From Gyromitra esculenta (taxonomy: Eukaryota > Ascomycota > Pezizomycetes > Pezizales > Discinaceae), in the NCBI GenBank assembly GCA_038503075.1, contig JBCAML010000001.1, positions 3,224,001 through 3,288,000 on the forward strand: a stretch of DNA of 64,000 nucleotides. The letters are read 5' to 3'. Each line of letters starts with the position of its first letter. Position 1 is the stretch's first letter. Below, in pieces: positions 20,237 through 33,063 of this stretch. The position numbers were made by a program, and so were the translations under genes. The notes beneath the pieces were generated by a model. It saw only the letters and a list, made by a program, of their open reading frames with translations. It ran no database searches and was not told where the DNA came from.

Positions 20237-23200
20237 ATGGCGACCACGGCAACCGCACCGTCCACAGCGGCCAATGGTCCTGCTCCTGCAGCTACCGCCT
20301 CCTCCGCCGCCGGAGTAAGACCGCAGTTGAAAAGTACAATCACTGGAGGTTCAAATGGTGGGAACACAAACAGGAGGCCGACTCAATCGCCCATTGATGT
20401 GACTCAAAGGTGAGCTGCAAACACTTTCTTTGCAACACTGTCCTTCTGGCCGGGGTACAGTATTAGTGGTTTTTGAGGTTGAAACGCTATATTCTGTGTA
20501 ATCACTTTGGCTTCCGCTTTTGGAGGGCATTTGACCCTGTCGATTCTCCCCCACAACCCCACACTGTATCTGCTGCCAATTCACCATTTATCTCCTAAGC
20601 CCTTCTAGATCAAAGCGCTTGTTTTTATTCATTTTCTCCCAGCCCTTTAAACATTCTTCTCCCGTTCTCTCTCAATTCCTACTTGCTATATTTTTCTATC
20701 CCGTCCTCTTTCAAAGCGGGTGAATATACTTTCTTTTGAACTTTATATCAGGCGCTAACAGCTTTTGGTTTTAACCATCTAGACGGAACACTGGTCAGAA
20801 ACCTTGGGGAACAAACGCCCACCAAAAACAGTACAACGGTGGAAATACAAACTCAGGCACTTCATCATCCCCTACACCTAGCCAGGCTGCTGGAATGAAA
20901 CCACGAAATTCGACAGCACCTTCCGGGGGTGAGTCCGATACTCAGGATAAACATATGCATGATAGAACTCTCTATCTGCTTGGAAATTTTATGGTAGGTT
21001 AATAACTATAAAATAGCTTTGCTTCTAACTCAGTAACTTCAATTCCGAGATCTTTCCCTCCATTTGTTTTTTATTCAGCTACCCCCAGCATTCGTACTTC
21101 CTCAGTAGGTGATTAGTGGCTACGTTTTGCTGACTTTTCAACGCCACGGATAGGCCCGAACCATCACGATTACTCTCAAAACAGGCGCACGTTATACGGG
21201 TGTCCTGTCCGGGGCTGATACCAAGTCTCACGATATCGGTGTTGTTATGAAGTGGGTTAGGCTTGTTCGAGGCCCATTGGGTGATAATAGTGAAGATAGG
21301 GTAGAAGAAGGAGAATATGTTGGCGGCGGCCTAGAGAAGTCTATGGTTTTTGAACCTAGGGACTTGGCGGAAATTCATGCGGAGAATATTTCTTTAGGCG
21401 AAACCGAAAGCCCAGCGAATCATCAGAATGGTAAATCCTCACTGCGCAAGCTATTAGAGACAGCAGAAGCGGGAGAGAAAATATCCCAAGAAAACCCCCT
21501 AGCTTCACTTAACTAATTTTGTTGGATATAATCTCAGGTATCGGTGCTTCAAGTGGATTCCGGACGGATGCTGATATCTCCGGAAACCTTGCTCTACGCG
21601 AACGGGAGTTGCATAGATGGCAACCTGACGAATCTCCCAGCACCCTTGCCCTCGATGAGGCAACTTCCGATTCACAAGGCCAAGGCTGGAACCAATTCGA
21701 AGCAAATGAGCGGCTCTTTGGCCTGAAATCTGACTTCAATGAAGATTTTTACACTACTAAGCTGGATCGTGCGCATCCTCTTTACCAGCAGCGTGAGGCG
21801 GCGGCGGCAAAGATTGCTAAAGAAATTGAGGGGCAGTCGATAAGTGCTAATATGAATCCTCATGTTGCGGAGGAGAGGAACATCGCCTTTGGCGATGATA
21901 GTGGGGTTGATGAAGAGGACAGGTACATTCACTCCCTGCAATCAAGTTTGTGGTTATGGTTCTAACTTTTAAATAGATACGGTGCTGTCCAGCGTGCCCC
22001 TGTAGCTGGCACTCTCGCCCAAGCCCAGATAAGTAATTCGCGTTACACACCCCCTGCGTTAAGAGCGCCCACTGGGCATCCAACGGTTCCTGGCGCTCCT
22101 CATGATCCTGCTATCATTGCTTCACAACTAGTTCGTCCTGAAACTTTACAGCAGAGACAAGCTCCACCGGCACCAAGACCGGCTCCACCCCAGATAAACC
22201 TACCCCAACAAGAAGTTGTGAAGCCAGAGGATGCACCTCCAAAGCAAAAGGAAAAGTCGTTGCTCCCAGAGACCATTGTGCCAAAAAGACCACTAATTCC
22301 CGGTCCATCCGATGCACCATCAACTCACGCCGCTGATGCGCCACGGGAGGTTACTCGAGACTTCAAACAGTTTGTTACCGCGGAAAAGGAGCGCTACAAG
22401 AAGAAAAAAGCAGATCTTATGCAGAGGGATAGAGCTACAAAGTTGGAGGAGCTCAAGAAATTTTCTCTAAGCTTTACCTTGAAGACCGAAGTTCCCCATG
22501 ATTTAGTACCTATTTTGGCAAAAGATAAACAAAAGCAGGCAGAGATTATTGAGAAAGCTAAGGCGAACGTCGCCAAGGTTGTTTCTCCGACACTTGGACC
22601 GTCTTCCCAGGTATCTAGGCCACCGACAAGGGAGCCTCCACCAAATAGCTTCGCCGCAAAGAATCCGGTTGAGTTCCAGCAAATAAAACATCAATTGTTG
22701 AGTGGGTTTCCGCCAACTCGCCAGCAACAGCGTCCACAGCCAAATCAACAAGCTGCCCCTCTCAGCACACGATTAAATCACATCGCAGATGCGAGAAGTA
22801 GAGGCCAACAAATACCTGTCCGATCACCGGTCCCTATCCCTGAGCATCCCCAAATGGTACCAACTGGTCCTGCTGCTGCGCAAATTCCTCAGGCCCCGAA
22901 GTCTATATCCCCCGCTTCTATAAGTCTCAGGATGAATGCAAAGGCGATGGAGTTTAAACCTAACCCAAGTGCCGCAACCTTCATGCCTAACTTTGGAGGG
23001 CCATCTACCACTGCCACTCCTAGTCCCACAACTTCAACTCGCGCACAACCCACCCTGAGGGCTCCTAGTCCGTCAGTATTTTTTGGAAACAAAAAACCAA
23101 GACCAGAGCAAGAGAGGAAATCCATCAAGAACGCTTTCAATCCGATCAAGCGGATGAAGGCTGCGCACAAAAATGCACCCCCCCAGACAGATCGACCTCC

Positions 23201-24629
23201 AAAGGGACTGAAGGGCAACTCTAACGATTTTATTGATCCATCGTTCCACACAGTCCCCATCTGGCCAACAACTGATGACAATAAGGATAGATCGTACTTG
23301 CAAATGTTTGTAAGGACTGAATTCTCTGCATCGAGCACCATGCATTCCCCGCAACCTCCACATATTGCCCCTCACCAACCTCATCAAGGGCCTCCCCATA
23401 TGCCCCACGTTACTCAACCCCCTCATGTTTCTCATCAGGGCCATCACCCACATATGCCGCAGCATCACCTAGGAATACCACCCCCACACTATGAGCAGGA
23501 TCAGCATCTCAGACAGATCCCACCATCTGTTATGCCTTCACCAAGCCTTCACAACGCAACAATAGCTCCTTATCAGCAATCTCCAGTTGCCCATCATTCG
23601 CAGATTGGACCTATATATGTTACCCATCCGCAGGGGGGGGTAGGACAATATGTACCTGGTGGGCCAGGTGGTCCCCAGTTTGTTCCAGGATTCTACGGTG
23701 GTGGGTTCAGAGGTACAGCTGGGAATAACCAGATGATACCCCAGGGGCCTCATCCCATTCCGTATCCGGCCGGAGCACAATTCATGCCCCACCCGCAGAT
23801 TTACTCCCCTCAACAACTCCATGCTTACCCGCACAATGGTGCACCCCCACCACCCCCACCTAGTTCCCAAGGATACCCAAGCCCCGGAAGAGGAGCTCCA
23901 ATGATGATGCACCAAGGATCATCACAAGGAACTCCTGCGGGGCCACAAATGGTACCGTATGCAATTCAGCCTGGACAAGGTGGTTCATTATATGCAGGGC
24001 AAGGACAGCAACAAAGTGAGTTATTCCTCCAAGGCCCAAATTGGTTACCCCAGCGCCCTCAATCTACTGTCTCCCTCCCTCCTGCCCCTTCTTCGTCGGC
24101 CAAGTTTGGTTTTAGCCGTGCTGCCTCTCCTGTTGCTGCACCATCCCCTCGCGTCCGTAATTCACATTTGTCTCCTCAACCCTCTGCTGCTTCTCCGCTT
24201 CTCGTGTCTTCGCTCGCCGCATTTTCGACTACTCCTTCGGCTTCTGGTCCGGGCTTGTCGTCACATCCGCTTCAACGGAGCCAGACGGGGAATATGCCCA
24301 TGCATGCCGGAGGGGGAGGTCGTGGCGGGAAGCATGGTAATAACGGTGGCGGTGGAGGGATGATACCAATGATGATTCCGCCTGGCTTCGTAATTAATGC
24401 ATATTCTAACGATGGATCAGTGGGAATGATGCGTGGACAACCTCCTCCTCCGCACCAGGGAGGGCCACCGCCCCAGTATTACCATGCGCCACAGGGCCAT
24501 TATCCAACTGGGAATAGGGGGAGCGCATATGGTGGGCATCCGCAACAGCATCAAGGGCAACATGTCCCTCCACCACCGTCCCAGGCTCAAGCCCAACAGA
24601 CCACGGCGGACGGTGAGGATGGGAAGTAA
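20237..24629 (+). CDS. PBP1: Ataxin-2 homologue Pbp1 (poly(A)-binding-protein-interacting protein)
   Basis: Exons 20237-20409, 20783-20993, 21154-21430, 21538-21922 and 21977-24629 (3699 nt, 1232 aa). Pbp1 binds poly(A)-binding protein, regulates polyadenylation and forms stress-granule condensates that restrain TORC1. An ataxin-2-type Sm fold spans about residues 115-200 (KHMHDRTLYLLGNFM, TITLKTGARYTGVLSGAD, IGVVMKWVRLV, EPRDLAEIHAENI). The LsmAD region follows (about 270-330: WNQFEANERLFGL, FNEDFYTTKLDR, AEKIAKEI-like). A PAM2 motif (MNAKAMEFKPNP, about 668-680) is the expected Pab1-binding peptide. The C-terminal half is a His/Pro/Gly/Gln-rich low-complexity tail. Introns contain usable branch sites (for example TTTGCTGAC before 21154). 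A 17-nt 'intron' at 20929 was rejected because the frame reads through. Confidence 0.93.
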
Positions 24630-25923
24630 GAACTAGAAAAGTGATTAAATAGCGTGGGACTGGATGGCGTATATTTTGTATCTTTGGAGTTCGGATTTCA
24701 AGGGAGGCTTTTGTCTCTCGTGTTATGACTGAAAATGGAATGAATCGTATGTGTTGGACGAGTTGGATACGACCAAGAAAGGAAAACTGGGGCTTTTTTC
24801 TTTCTTTTTTTTGGTATGAATTGAAACACTCTTTCCAGGTCCGAAACTTTGTCTTTCACTACTCGCGGTTGATGGCCGAGAGACTGTTCTCTTTTGTCAT
24901 GTCAATTTCCGAATTTATTTTCTTGTCTTTACTTTTATTTCTCGTTTGGATTGCGGTGCAACAAATATTTCTTTGCTTACCCCTTTCCTCCTTTGGTCGT
25001 TTCTTTCTTTTCCCATTGATGCGTCCTTTCGTTTGACGGTGAAGGGCAGTGATGCATCGGAAGAAAAAGTGTCCTTGGTGAAGCCAGCTGCGATATGTGA
25101 GCGTATGTGTAAGTTTATGTGTGGAGGAGAGGATGGTGTAGCGGTTGAATGGTGAGGCAATGGAAAGTGGCGTCGGGTGTCTCTTGATGAGGATTGGGGT
25201 GTGGGAGGTGGGTAGTAGGCATGAAAAATTCATCACGGAGTCTATGGTTTTTTTTTTTTCCGTTCTTTTTTTTACTATATCTCTTGGATACTATGGGATT
25301 CTTGTGTGAGCGGCGGTGTGAATTTTATGTGGTGGGGGGGGGGTTAATCAGTGGGAAGCTGGGTAGCAGAAAGTATTTGTAGTCGAGGCTCTCGAGTAAA
25401 ATCGTGAACAAGATTAGCCTATTATGCATGTCCAAAGATAATCTCTTGCACGATCCGTTTGTCTCCAAATTAAGATAGGACTTACTAATATTAGAATTTC
25501 AGAAGAATCATAATTTGAGATTGAATACAGTGAGATCCAGGCTCAAACAATGCATGCGTTAGTGACGGCGATGCATTTGTTTGGCCTTGGGTTGGACAAA
25601 ACAAAGCAATAATGGAGGATGGTTGGCCGCTTGTAGAATCCCAGGGAAAATTCTAAACGGGTTCAACTTCCACATTAAGGCGGAACGGAGTGTAGATTGC
25701 CCGGTGTGCTGTTGGTCTTTTTTGATAAACCCTTGGAACGCCCAGTCCCATGGTCTGGGGTTTTTCTACAAAGCAAAGATTTTAACTACAGAGAAGCATC
25801 TGCGAATGTGTAGGGCCTTAGCGCCTTTATTCCAATTTCAGGACATTGCAAGATATTATCAGTCCATAATTCTAGGGTTTACAGTCATTTTGCACCTTAG
25901 CTCAATGAAAAGTTCACGTACGC

Positions 25924-25950
25924 ACGATCATAAATTATCACTCGGATAAT
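25924..25950. repeat. Pogo-like terminal-repeat motif, second copy
   Basis: GCACGATCATAAATTATCAC followed by TCGGATAATT; matches the pogo tail at 8175-8196 in about 22 of 24 positions and the inverted copy at 33067-33089. Probably a decayed transposon end; no partner end was identified nearby. Confidence 0.45.
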
Positions 25951-26916
25951 TACTATCGAGGTTAATAGTGTGTTGACGGCATTTTCGTCTCTTTAGTCCG
26001 AAAGATGTTATCCAAGGAGAGTACAGTTTATTTTATCCATTTTCCTGTGAGTATTTTTGGTAAAAATCATTAATCTGAGCTGAATTAGATTATGTGCACC
26101 TTAAAACCCTTTTGTATCCTAGGTCGTGAGCCAAGACCTTGAACCAAGACTTTGGACGGTCTTGAACCTAACATCCCTCGGCTGGAACCGATAGCTTCGG
26201 TCCATCGGGTATCGCAACAATAACGTGCCGGGTAGCGCTGCTGGGCCGCAATCTAGATGCAACGTCTGGGCTGCCTTCTTGACAGGGAGGGAAATATTGG
26301 ATCGTGATGACACGACATCTAGATTCCAGAATATCTAGAACCACGATATTAAGAAACTCTTCGGAGAGATATTACGGGCTACTAGTATTAATTTCCGAGA
26401 TCTTCGCGGTCAATTCAAGTATTCAAGTACTTTAATGCTCGTCCAACACAAACTCTTTCTCAAATAGAGAGTATATTAGAGCCTGGTTCCTACCAATGGT
26501 GGCTACTACCGGAATATTGCTCAGGGATGGGAGAAGTTTTACCAGGGTTAACGCCCCTAGACGGCGGGACAAACAACCTTCGATAGATAGAGTTGGAATA
26601 TCAGCCCAGCCATTTTCAGGCGGAAGTTACCAGGAAATCTCATATTTGCGAAACAGAGACACTAGACGACGGGGGGGAGGTTCTATTAAGTGGGCGAATA
26701 GGATAGCATTGGTTGATCAAATCTTTATCCAAGGCGCGCCTATCTATAGCATTTAATTACTAAAAACCGAAAAACGCACTTTACAAACCCCATCCTCGGG
26801 CTAGAATATACGAGCAATACGTATGCATCCTACCAGGTTCATTAAGTTGGCCGAGGAAGCAGAGAGTACTTGGTAAATCTTAGAAACGGTGATTAGGGCT
26901 CTCCAGGAATTCGAAG

Positions 26917-26924
26917 TATATAAA
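26917..26924 (+). promoter_or_regulatory. TATA box of the cellobiose dehydrogenase gene
   Basis: TATATAAA about 165 bp upstream of the ATG at 27089, followed by a pyrimidine-rich leader. Position and sequence fit a fungal TATA promoter, common in inducible secreted-enzyme genes. Confidence 0.55.
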
Positions 26925-27088
26925 CCCTTCATCTCTAGCCGTGATAATCAATCCTCATCTCAAAGCTTGACGCTTTATTGGGTTCACAGTTCGAAATTAT
27001 TTTCATATCTTTGATTAGGTCCCATTCTTTTCTACATTCATTGTTGTTATTATTCAACTATTTTCTCAACTTTCTTTTCTACAGCAAG

Positions 27089-30000
27089 ATGCATTTTAAA
27101 AACACTCTTTCCCTTTTCTCAGTGCTAGTTACTGGTAAGTACATATATTATGCCCGGGAGGATGAGAGTACTAATCTTCGGATGATTTTATTTAAACAGC
27201 ATTCGGATTGACTACTGCCCAATCTTCCTCAGCTTACACAGACACCGAGACCGGTATCTCGTTCCAACGATTCCTAACTACTTCCTATGACGGGTTTTCG
27301 TTTTCCATCGCTCTTCCTACCGATCCTACTACTGAATTTATCGGACAAATCGTGAGTAGTTCTACAATTCCTATTACGACTCTTCTAATGTGACATACAG
27401 GTTGGGCCTCTTCAAACTGATGGCGGTTGGTCTGGTGTGAGTTTAGGGGGTGGAATGACCAGCAATCTACTGGTTGTTGCTTGGCCAAATGGTGACGAGA
27501 TCATACATTCATTTCGCTATGTCACGTAAGTAACACCTCGGAAATACAAACTTGCCTCATTTAGCATGATTTCGGTTTCTAAGGATCTATTGATACAGTG
27601 GCTATGAAGCCCCTTCGGTCTATACCGGTAATGCCACGGCTACCACCATGTACTCAAGCGTCAATTCCACTCATTTTTCTTGGACTTTCAGATGCCAAAA
27701 TTGTATCTCTTGGACCGACGGTGGATTTGATATAGCAGCTTCCTATACAGTTATGGGGTGGGCTCAGAGTGCAGCTGCAGTTTCGGACATCACTGATGCC
27801 GCAGCTACTCTTCAGTACCATGACAATGGATTCGGTCAGTACGGTATTCTCATCGGCTCAGCTCTTTCAGACCAGTATTCAGCTTGGATTGAGGCCGCGC
27901 CAGCTGGAGGCGATTCTCCGTCGAGCGCTGCAGTGCCTACAGCAACAACAACTCCAATCAGTACTGGTAATTCCACTGTTACGACTGCATCTGCCACAGT
28001 GACTGGGTCTAGTACAATAGCAACTACAGTACCCTCAGCCACCGCTACACTGGGTGAATACGACTATATCGTTGTTGGAGGTGGTGCTGGTGGTCTTATT
28101 AGTAAGCTACCAGTTCATCTCTTTTAAGCCTAATACCGAATAAAAACTAACACGTTTCAATAAAAAAAGCTGCCGATCGCCTTTCAGAGACTGGTGCTAA
28201 AGTTCTATTAATCGAAAGAGGGCCACCATCAACTTATGCCTCTGGAGGATGTAAGTACCACAACCAGTCAACTCTAATAATTCTAATAACATAGGTCTAA
28301 TTACACATATTACGCTTAGCCGTTAGTCCTGTTTGGCTTAATGGAGAAAACCTTACCCGTTTCGATGTTCCTGGTCTATGCAATGAGATTTGGTAAGTCG
28401 TGGGTACCTTTCCAGCTAACCTAAAAATTACTAATATAAATTTTATAAAATTAGGGTTGACTCTACTGGCATTGCTTGCAACGACATTGACCAAATGGCT
28501 GGTTGCCTCATGGGAGGTGGCACGGCAGTTAACGCAGGCCTTTTCTTCAAGCCCCAAGATCGTGACTGGGACTATAACTTCCCCGAGGGCTGGAAAGCTA
28601 CAGATATGGTTTCTGCAACCAATAAACTTTTTAAGAGAATTCCATCCACTGATACACCATCAATGGACGGCAAACGCTACTTACAAGAGGTGTGTTAGGC
28701 CTAATTTTCAGGTACTAGATAAAAGAGCAAGAACTAACAGTTTCCTACCTAGCCCTATGAAGTTTTGGCAAGCGCTTTGCCAAAATCTGGCTGGGAAGCA
28801 GTTACAGCCAATCAAAGCCCTAATTCAAAGAACAAAACTTTCTCTCATACGCCCTTCATGGTAAGATTTCATCACTAACCGATATTTTGGATCCTAGCTA
28901 ACTGGTTTTCAAGTACTCAAATGGCGAACGTGGCGGTCCATTGGCCACCTATCTCCAAACTGCGATGGCTCGTGAAAACTTCGAGCTCGCAATCAATACT
29001 ACTGTCCGGCGCGTGATTCGTACCGGCTCAACAATAACCGGTGTTGAAGTTTTTGCTACTGATAATGGCGGCCAGACCGGTATCTACACTGTCACAGCAA
29101 ATACAGGAAAAGTTATACTCTCTGCGGGAACTTTTGGCACTGCAAAAATCTTGATGCGCTCTGGGATTGGTCCTCAAGACTCGCTCGAAATTCTCAGAGC
29201 ATCTGCGATTGATGGTGATACCATGATCGCCGAGGCTGATTGGATCATTTTGCCTGTTGGGTATAATGTTATGGATCATGCCAACACTGATATGGTCGCC
29301 AGTCATCCAAATATCACCGCATATGATTTTTATAGTGCTTATAATGACCCAATTGAGGCCGATAAGGAAGCCTATCTCAGCTCCCGTTCCGGAATTTTTA
29401 CAACTGCTGCTCCAGGACCGAATACAATGCTGTGGCAGTCATTTGTCGGAGCTGATGGGATTACGAGACAACTACAATGGACAGTTAGAGCCGAAGGATC
29501 TCTCGGAGAAACGGGCGACAGTCTCATCACGATCAGTCAATATCTTGGTACCGGTATGACCTCCAGAGGTAGAATTAATATCAAGTCGAATCTCAACATG
29601 GCGACTACTGTAAGCCCTTACCTACGTAACGAATACGATATCGACACGGTTGTTCAAGGCGTCAAGTCAATCATGACTTCTATTGCAAATGTTAGCGGTA
29701 TCTCGATCATACAACCGGCTGCTGGTACCGATGCTGAGACTTTTGTTAACAATTACATCGAGAATCGCAGAAGTAACCATTGGTTAGGAAGTGCAAAGAT
29801 GGGGACTGACGATGGGAGAAACGGGAATGGGACTACAGGAGCGGTTGTGGATACAAATGCTAAGGTGTATGGGACTAACAATTTAGTAAGTTCACATCCA
29901 AATGATCTAGACACTAGCAAAGATTTCTAACCCATCTGTGTAGTTTGTTGTTGATGCTTCTGTCTTCCCTGGACATGTGGCAACTAACCCTTCTGCCCCC

Positions 30001-30520
30001 ATCATGATCCTTGCCGAAAGGGCAGTTGAGAGAATTCTTGCCTTTGGTTCCGATCCTAGCACTGGTCCTTCGGTCACCTCCAGGAGCGTAACTATCTCTA
30101 CAACTATTACTGCGCCTAGTTCAACCATTGCCACCATACCAGAAACAATATTTACCTCATCCACGACTGCTAATGTGACTAATACTTCTTCGGTAACGGA
30201 GGCGGCACCTACATCATCTCCCATCGAAGGTTCTTCGGTACTTGAAGTCGTGCCTACTTCATCCGTATGGGTACCTGTGACCCCAACAACGTCAATTACC
30301 ACAACCATTAGTGTGGTTACCTCGGCCTCAGCAACAACTTCTACTGGACTACCCGCTGCGGGGCACTACTATCAGTGTGGTGGGAAAGGTTGGGTTGGTA
30401 CCACGACTTGTATAAGCCCATACACCTGTATGGTGCAAAACGATTACTATCACCAGGTAGATCCCAGAGTGCCTCAGCGATTTAATGACTGAACGAGCTA
30501 ACTTAAAATAGTGCTTATAG
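27089..30520 (+). CDS. cdh: Cellobiose dehydrogenase (cytochrome-flavin, AA3_1/AA8) with C-terminal CBM1
   Basis: Eleven exons: 27089-27134, 27200-27351, 27401-27525, 27599-28101, 28170-28250, 28320-28392, 28455-28689, 28753-28860, 28914-29885, 29944-30456, 30512-30520 (2817 nt, 938 aa). Secreted haem-flavoenzyme that oxidises cellobiose and passes electrons to lytic polysaccharide monooxygenases. Signal peptide residues 1-23; AA8 cytochrome domain about 24-215 with probable haem ligands M85 (GGGMTSNLL) and H182 (YHDNGFG); Thr/Ser linker; GMC dehydrogenase from about 262 with the FAD motif VVGGGAGG, probable catalytic H730 ([10 protein letters not shown]) and N780 (GHVATNP); second Ser/Thr linker; CBM1 about 905-938 ([11 protein letters not shown]). 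The final Cys-Leu-stop is a 9-nt coding exon. All introns are GT-AG. The C-terminal CBM1 matches the ascomycete class IIA layout. Confidence 0.95.
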
Positions 30521-31722
30521 TCCGTCCATGGCCAAGACTCCAAATGATGTATCAAACTATAGATGAGCGAAGACCCATGTGGAATAGTTGTAAATAGTTA
30601 GAGACCAGACATCCCGCACAGTGGGCTTTCCTACAAAGCGAACAGTGGCCGGCACATGGTTCTTGAATTATATTTCTCAGATATTTTCATGCCAAATCTA
30701 GGACTCTTATGTCCACACCCCCGTGCAATTATGACCACAAAAGCCCCTCAAAATACCTTATAGATTCACAGGCAACGGAGACTCGGTCGACCACGTAAAG
30801 GCGACATTAAACCTCACGTGTAGATCAGGAATGCATAATAAGAATTTCACTACTCGATCACCCTGATAGATTGCCTAGCTCGTCGCACCCTGACCCAAAC
30901 GTCAACAGCACTCCTTAACTTACAACCACAGATCGCTACTAGATCAATATCACCCCTTTATATAGTTACAGATCCATATCTTAAATAATAGGTGGAGAGG
31001 TACACCAAATTATGACGTACATATATATTAGTTATTAATTATAAAATCCAAAATATGGCTCGGATTAACGGTTTGAGAACCGCAAAAAAGTCTGCCCGCT
31101 GCCGGAAACACGGAAAGCGTATGGAGCTCGGCGCGGAGTAAAGCACGGGGAGGGTGCGGTGGAGAGTTTGGCGGAGATTTTAGTGGGGGTGTGGGGAAAT
31201 TGTGGGGATATGCAGGGATGCTGATCTTCTTGTATCCCAGACCACGTTATCTCTATTGCATTTGGCCGCTGCCCGGGCCTAGTAAACCTCCAATCCCCCA
31301 TAATACCCCTACGGTAGAGCACCCATTTACTTACCATCATCTTCGTAAAAGCTAACACTCTGAACCATGCTAACTCGGTACATAGCGTTAGTCCACGTCC
31401 CATACTGATGATCTACCCAATTTACTTGGTTTTACCAGCCAGCTGTGACGTGACTTTAGATCTAAATGATCTCTATTTTCAACGCAGACACAATCAAACC
31501 CCCGGGAGAATGCACGGGAGAGATCCGTACAAGGGGGGGAATATCACAGAAAAAAATCATTGATCACAGATTTTTTTGTTTAGACTAGAGATGAGGTTTT
31601 TGAGGCTTCTCCTTAATCTCGGATTCCATAAAGAAGATCGCGTTAGCCATCCAGAAATCAGTTCTACAGCTCAAAGCAACCGAATTTCCTCCAAGCATCG
31701 ATAAATTCACAAAGCTTAAATA
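30521..31722. other. Intergenic region upstream of the lyase
   Basis: AT-rich, no supported ORF. Includes TATATA-type stretches near 31020-31028 and the promoter of the lyase. No conserved feature recognised. Confidence 0.4.
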
Positions 31723-32880
31723 ATGCGGTTCTCGACGGCATACGCTTCTTTCCTTCTCTTCCCCCTTTCACTAGCAGCTTTTACCCATCCTGGTCTTCTC
31801 CATACCAAAGCCGATTTTGATCGTGTAGCTGCGAAAGTGGCGGCGAGTGCTGAGCCATGGATCACCGGCTATAGGAAGCTCACGAGCAACTCTCATTCCG
31901 CTCCCACCTGGGTTGCTCGCCCCGTGGCCATTGTTTATCGAGGAACGAGCAGCAACGCAGAAAATTACTCCCTACTTTACGGAGACATGGCAGCGGCCTA
32001 TGCCCTCAGCCTTCGTTGGAAGATCAGCGGAGACGTCACGTATGCGGAAGCTGCTGCTGCTATCATCGATGCATGGTCGAGCACCTTAACCACCATTGAC
32101 GGCTCCTCAGATAAGTTTCTCGCTTCTGGCCTATACGGCTATCAATTCGCAAATGTTGTCGAAATACTGCGTGGCTACAGTGCCTGGACCGGTCTCGCAG
32201 CAGCAAAGAAGACCCTCCTCAATGTTTTCTACCCTATGAATCATGATTTCCTCGTCAATCACAACGGTGCCGCCATCGACCACTATTGGGCGAACTGGGA
32301 CTTGTGCAACATAGCTTCGGCCATCGCAATCGGTATCGTGGCAGATAATCAGACTATTTACAACGAGGCGGTCAGTTATTTTTATAACGGTGCCGGAAAC
32401 GGTGCGATTGACCACGCAATTTGGGTAGTCTATACATCCCAAGGCCTGGCTCAACTCCAAGAGAGCGGAAGAGATCAAGGACATGCGATGTTGGTAGTGG
32501 GCCTTTTGGGAATTATTGCGAAGATGGCCGAGAGCCAGGGCGTGGATTTCTTTGGCTACCAGAACAACCGTATTCTGGAAGGAGCAGAGTATGCGGCCAA
32601 ATACAATCTCGGGTACGACGTTCCCTACACTACATACACAAATAGCGATGTTACCCAGACAGTAATTGCACCGGCCAGTAGAGGGGATATTCGTCCGATT
32701 TGGGAGCTTTTGTACAATCACTATGCAAAAGAAAAGGGGCTCACAGCAACATATACCACGGCCTATGCGAACCTTGTCCGAACGAATGGAAGTGGTGCTG
32801 AAGGTGGCGGCGGAAATTACGGCCCAAACAGCGGGGGCTACGACCAGTTGGGGTATGGTACTTTGATGTACTCACTCTAA
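31723..32880 (+). CDS. Secreted alginate-lyase-superfamily protein (probable polysaccharide lyase)
   Basis: Single exon, 385 aa. A signal peptide (FSTAYASFLLFPLSLAAF, about 1-20) marks it as secreted. The mature part is an (alpha/alpha)-toroid of the alginate-lyase type (PF05426): HPGLLHTKADFDRV, YGDMAAAYALSLRWKISGD, ANWDLCNIASAIAIG, QESGRDQGHAMLVVG, EGAEYAAKYNLGYDVP, RPIWELLYNHY. Fungal relatives include the PL38-type uronan/glucuronan lyases; the substrate (glucuronan, alginate or another uronic-acid polymer) cannot be decided from sequence. The conserved Asn/His in NWD and GRDQGH are candidates for the active site. It starts 1.2 kb after the CDH gene on the same strand, so both may serve extracellular polysaccharide breakdown. 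The absence of introns contrasts with the 11-exon neighbour. Confidence 0.85.
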   Translation: MRFSTAYASFLLFPLSLAAFTHPGLLHTKADFDRVAAKVAASAEPWITGYRKLTSNSHSAPTWVARPVAIVYRGTSSNAENYSLLYGDMAAAYALSLRWKISGDVTYAEAAAAIIDAWSSTLTTIDGSSDKFLASGLYGYQFANVVEILRGYSAWTGLAAAKKTLLNVFYPMNHDFLVNHNGAAIDHYWANWDLCNIASAIAIGIVADNQTIYNEAVSYFYNGAGNGAIDHAIWVVYTSQGLAQLQESGRDQGHAMLVVGLLGIIAKMAESQGVDFFGYQNNRILEGAEYAAKYNLGYDVPYTTYTNSDVTQTVIAPASRGDIRPIWELLYNHYAKEKGLTATYTTAYANLVRTNGSGAEGGGGNYGPNSGGYDQLGYGTLMYSL

Positions 32881-33063
32881 GGAAGGACAGAGACGAGGGG
32901 TATTTCAGAGTTAGGAGAAGGGGTGGTACGTTATAGGGATATCCGCTTCAAGTCTTTGTATTCATTGGGGGAGAAAATTCTATAAAATATCTTAGGTGAA
33001 TTTTAAATAAAAACTATCTCAAAAACCCTTCGTTTGAGCATGATATTTTGGCGTAAAACTTAA

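Larger units (their letters stand above)
24630..27088. other. Intergenic region with transposon-like scrap
   Basis: 3' UTR of PBP1, then about 2 kb without a supported gene. At 25924-25945 is a copy of the terminal motif of the pogo-like element (GCACGATCATAAATTATCAC). The last 200 bp form the promoter of the cellobiose dehydrogenase gene. Confidence 0.45.

Noticed and set aside
20929..20945. A 17-nt GTGAG...CAG intron in PBP1
   Set aside because: Too short to splice, and the frame through it is open and reads into the conserved KHMHDRTLYLL block.
24725..25382. Overlapping ORFs on both strands after PBP1
   Set aside because: Located in the T-rich 3' flank of PBP1; composition-driven, with no family features.
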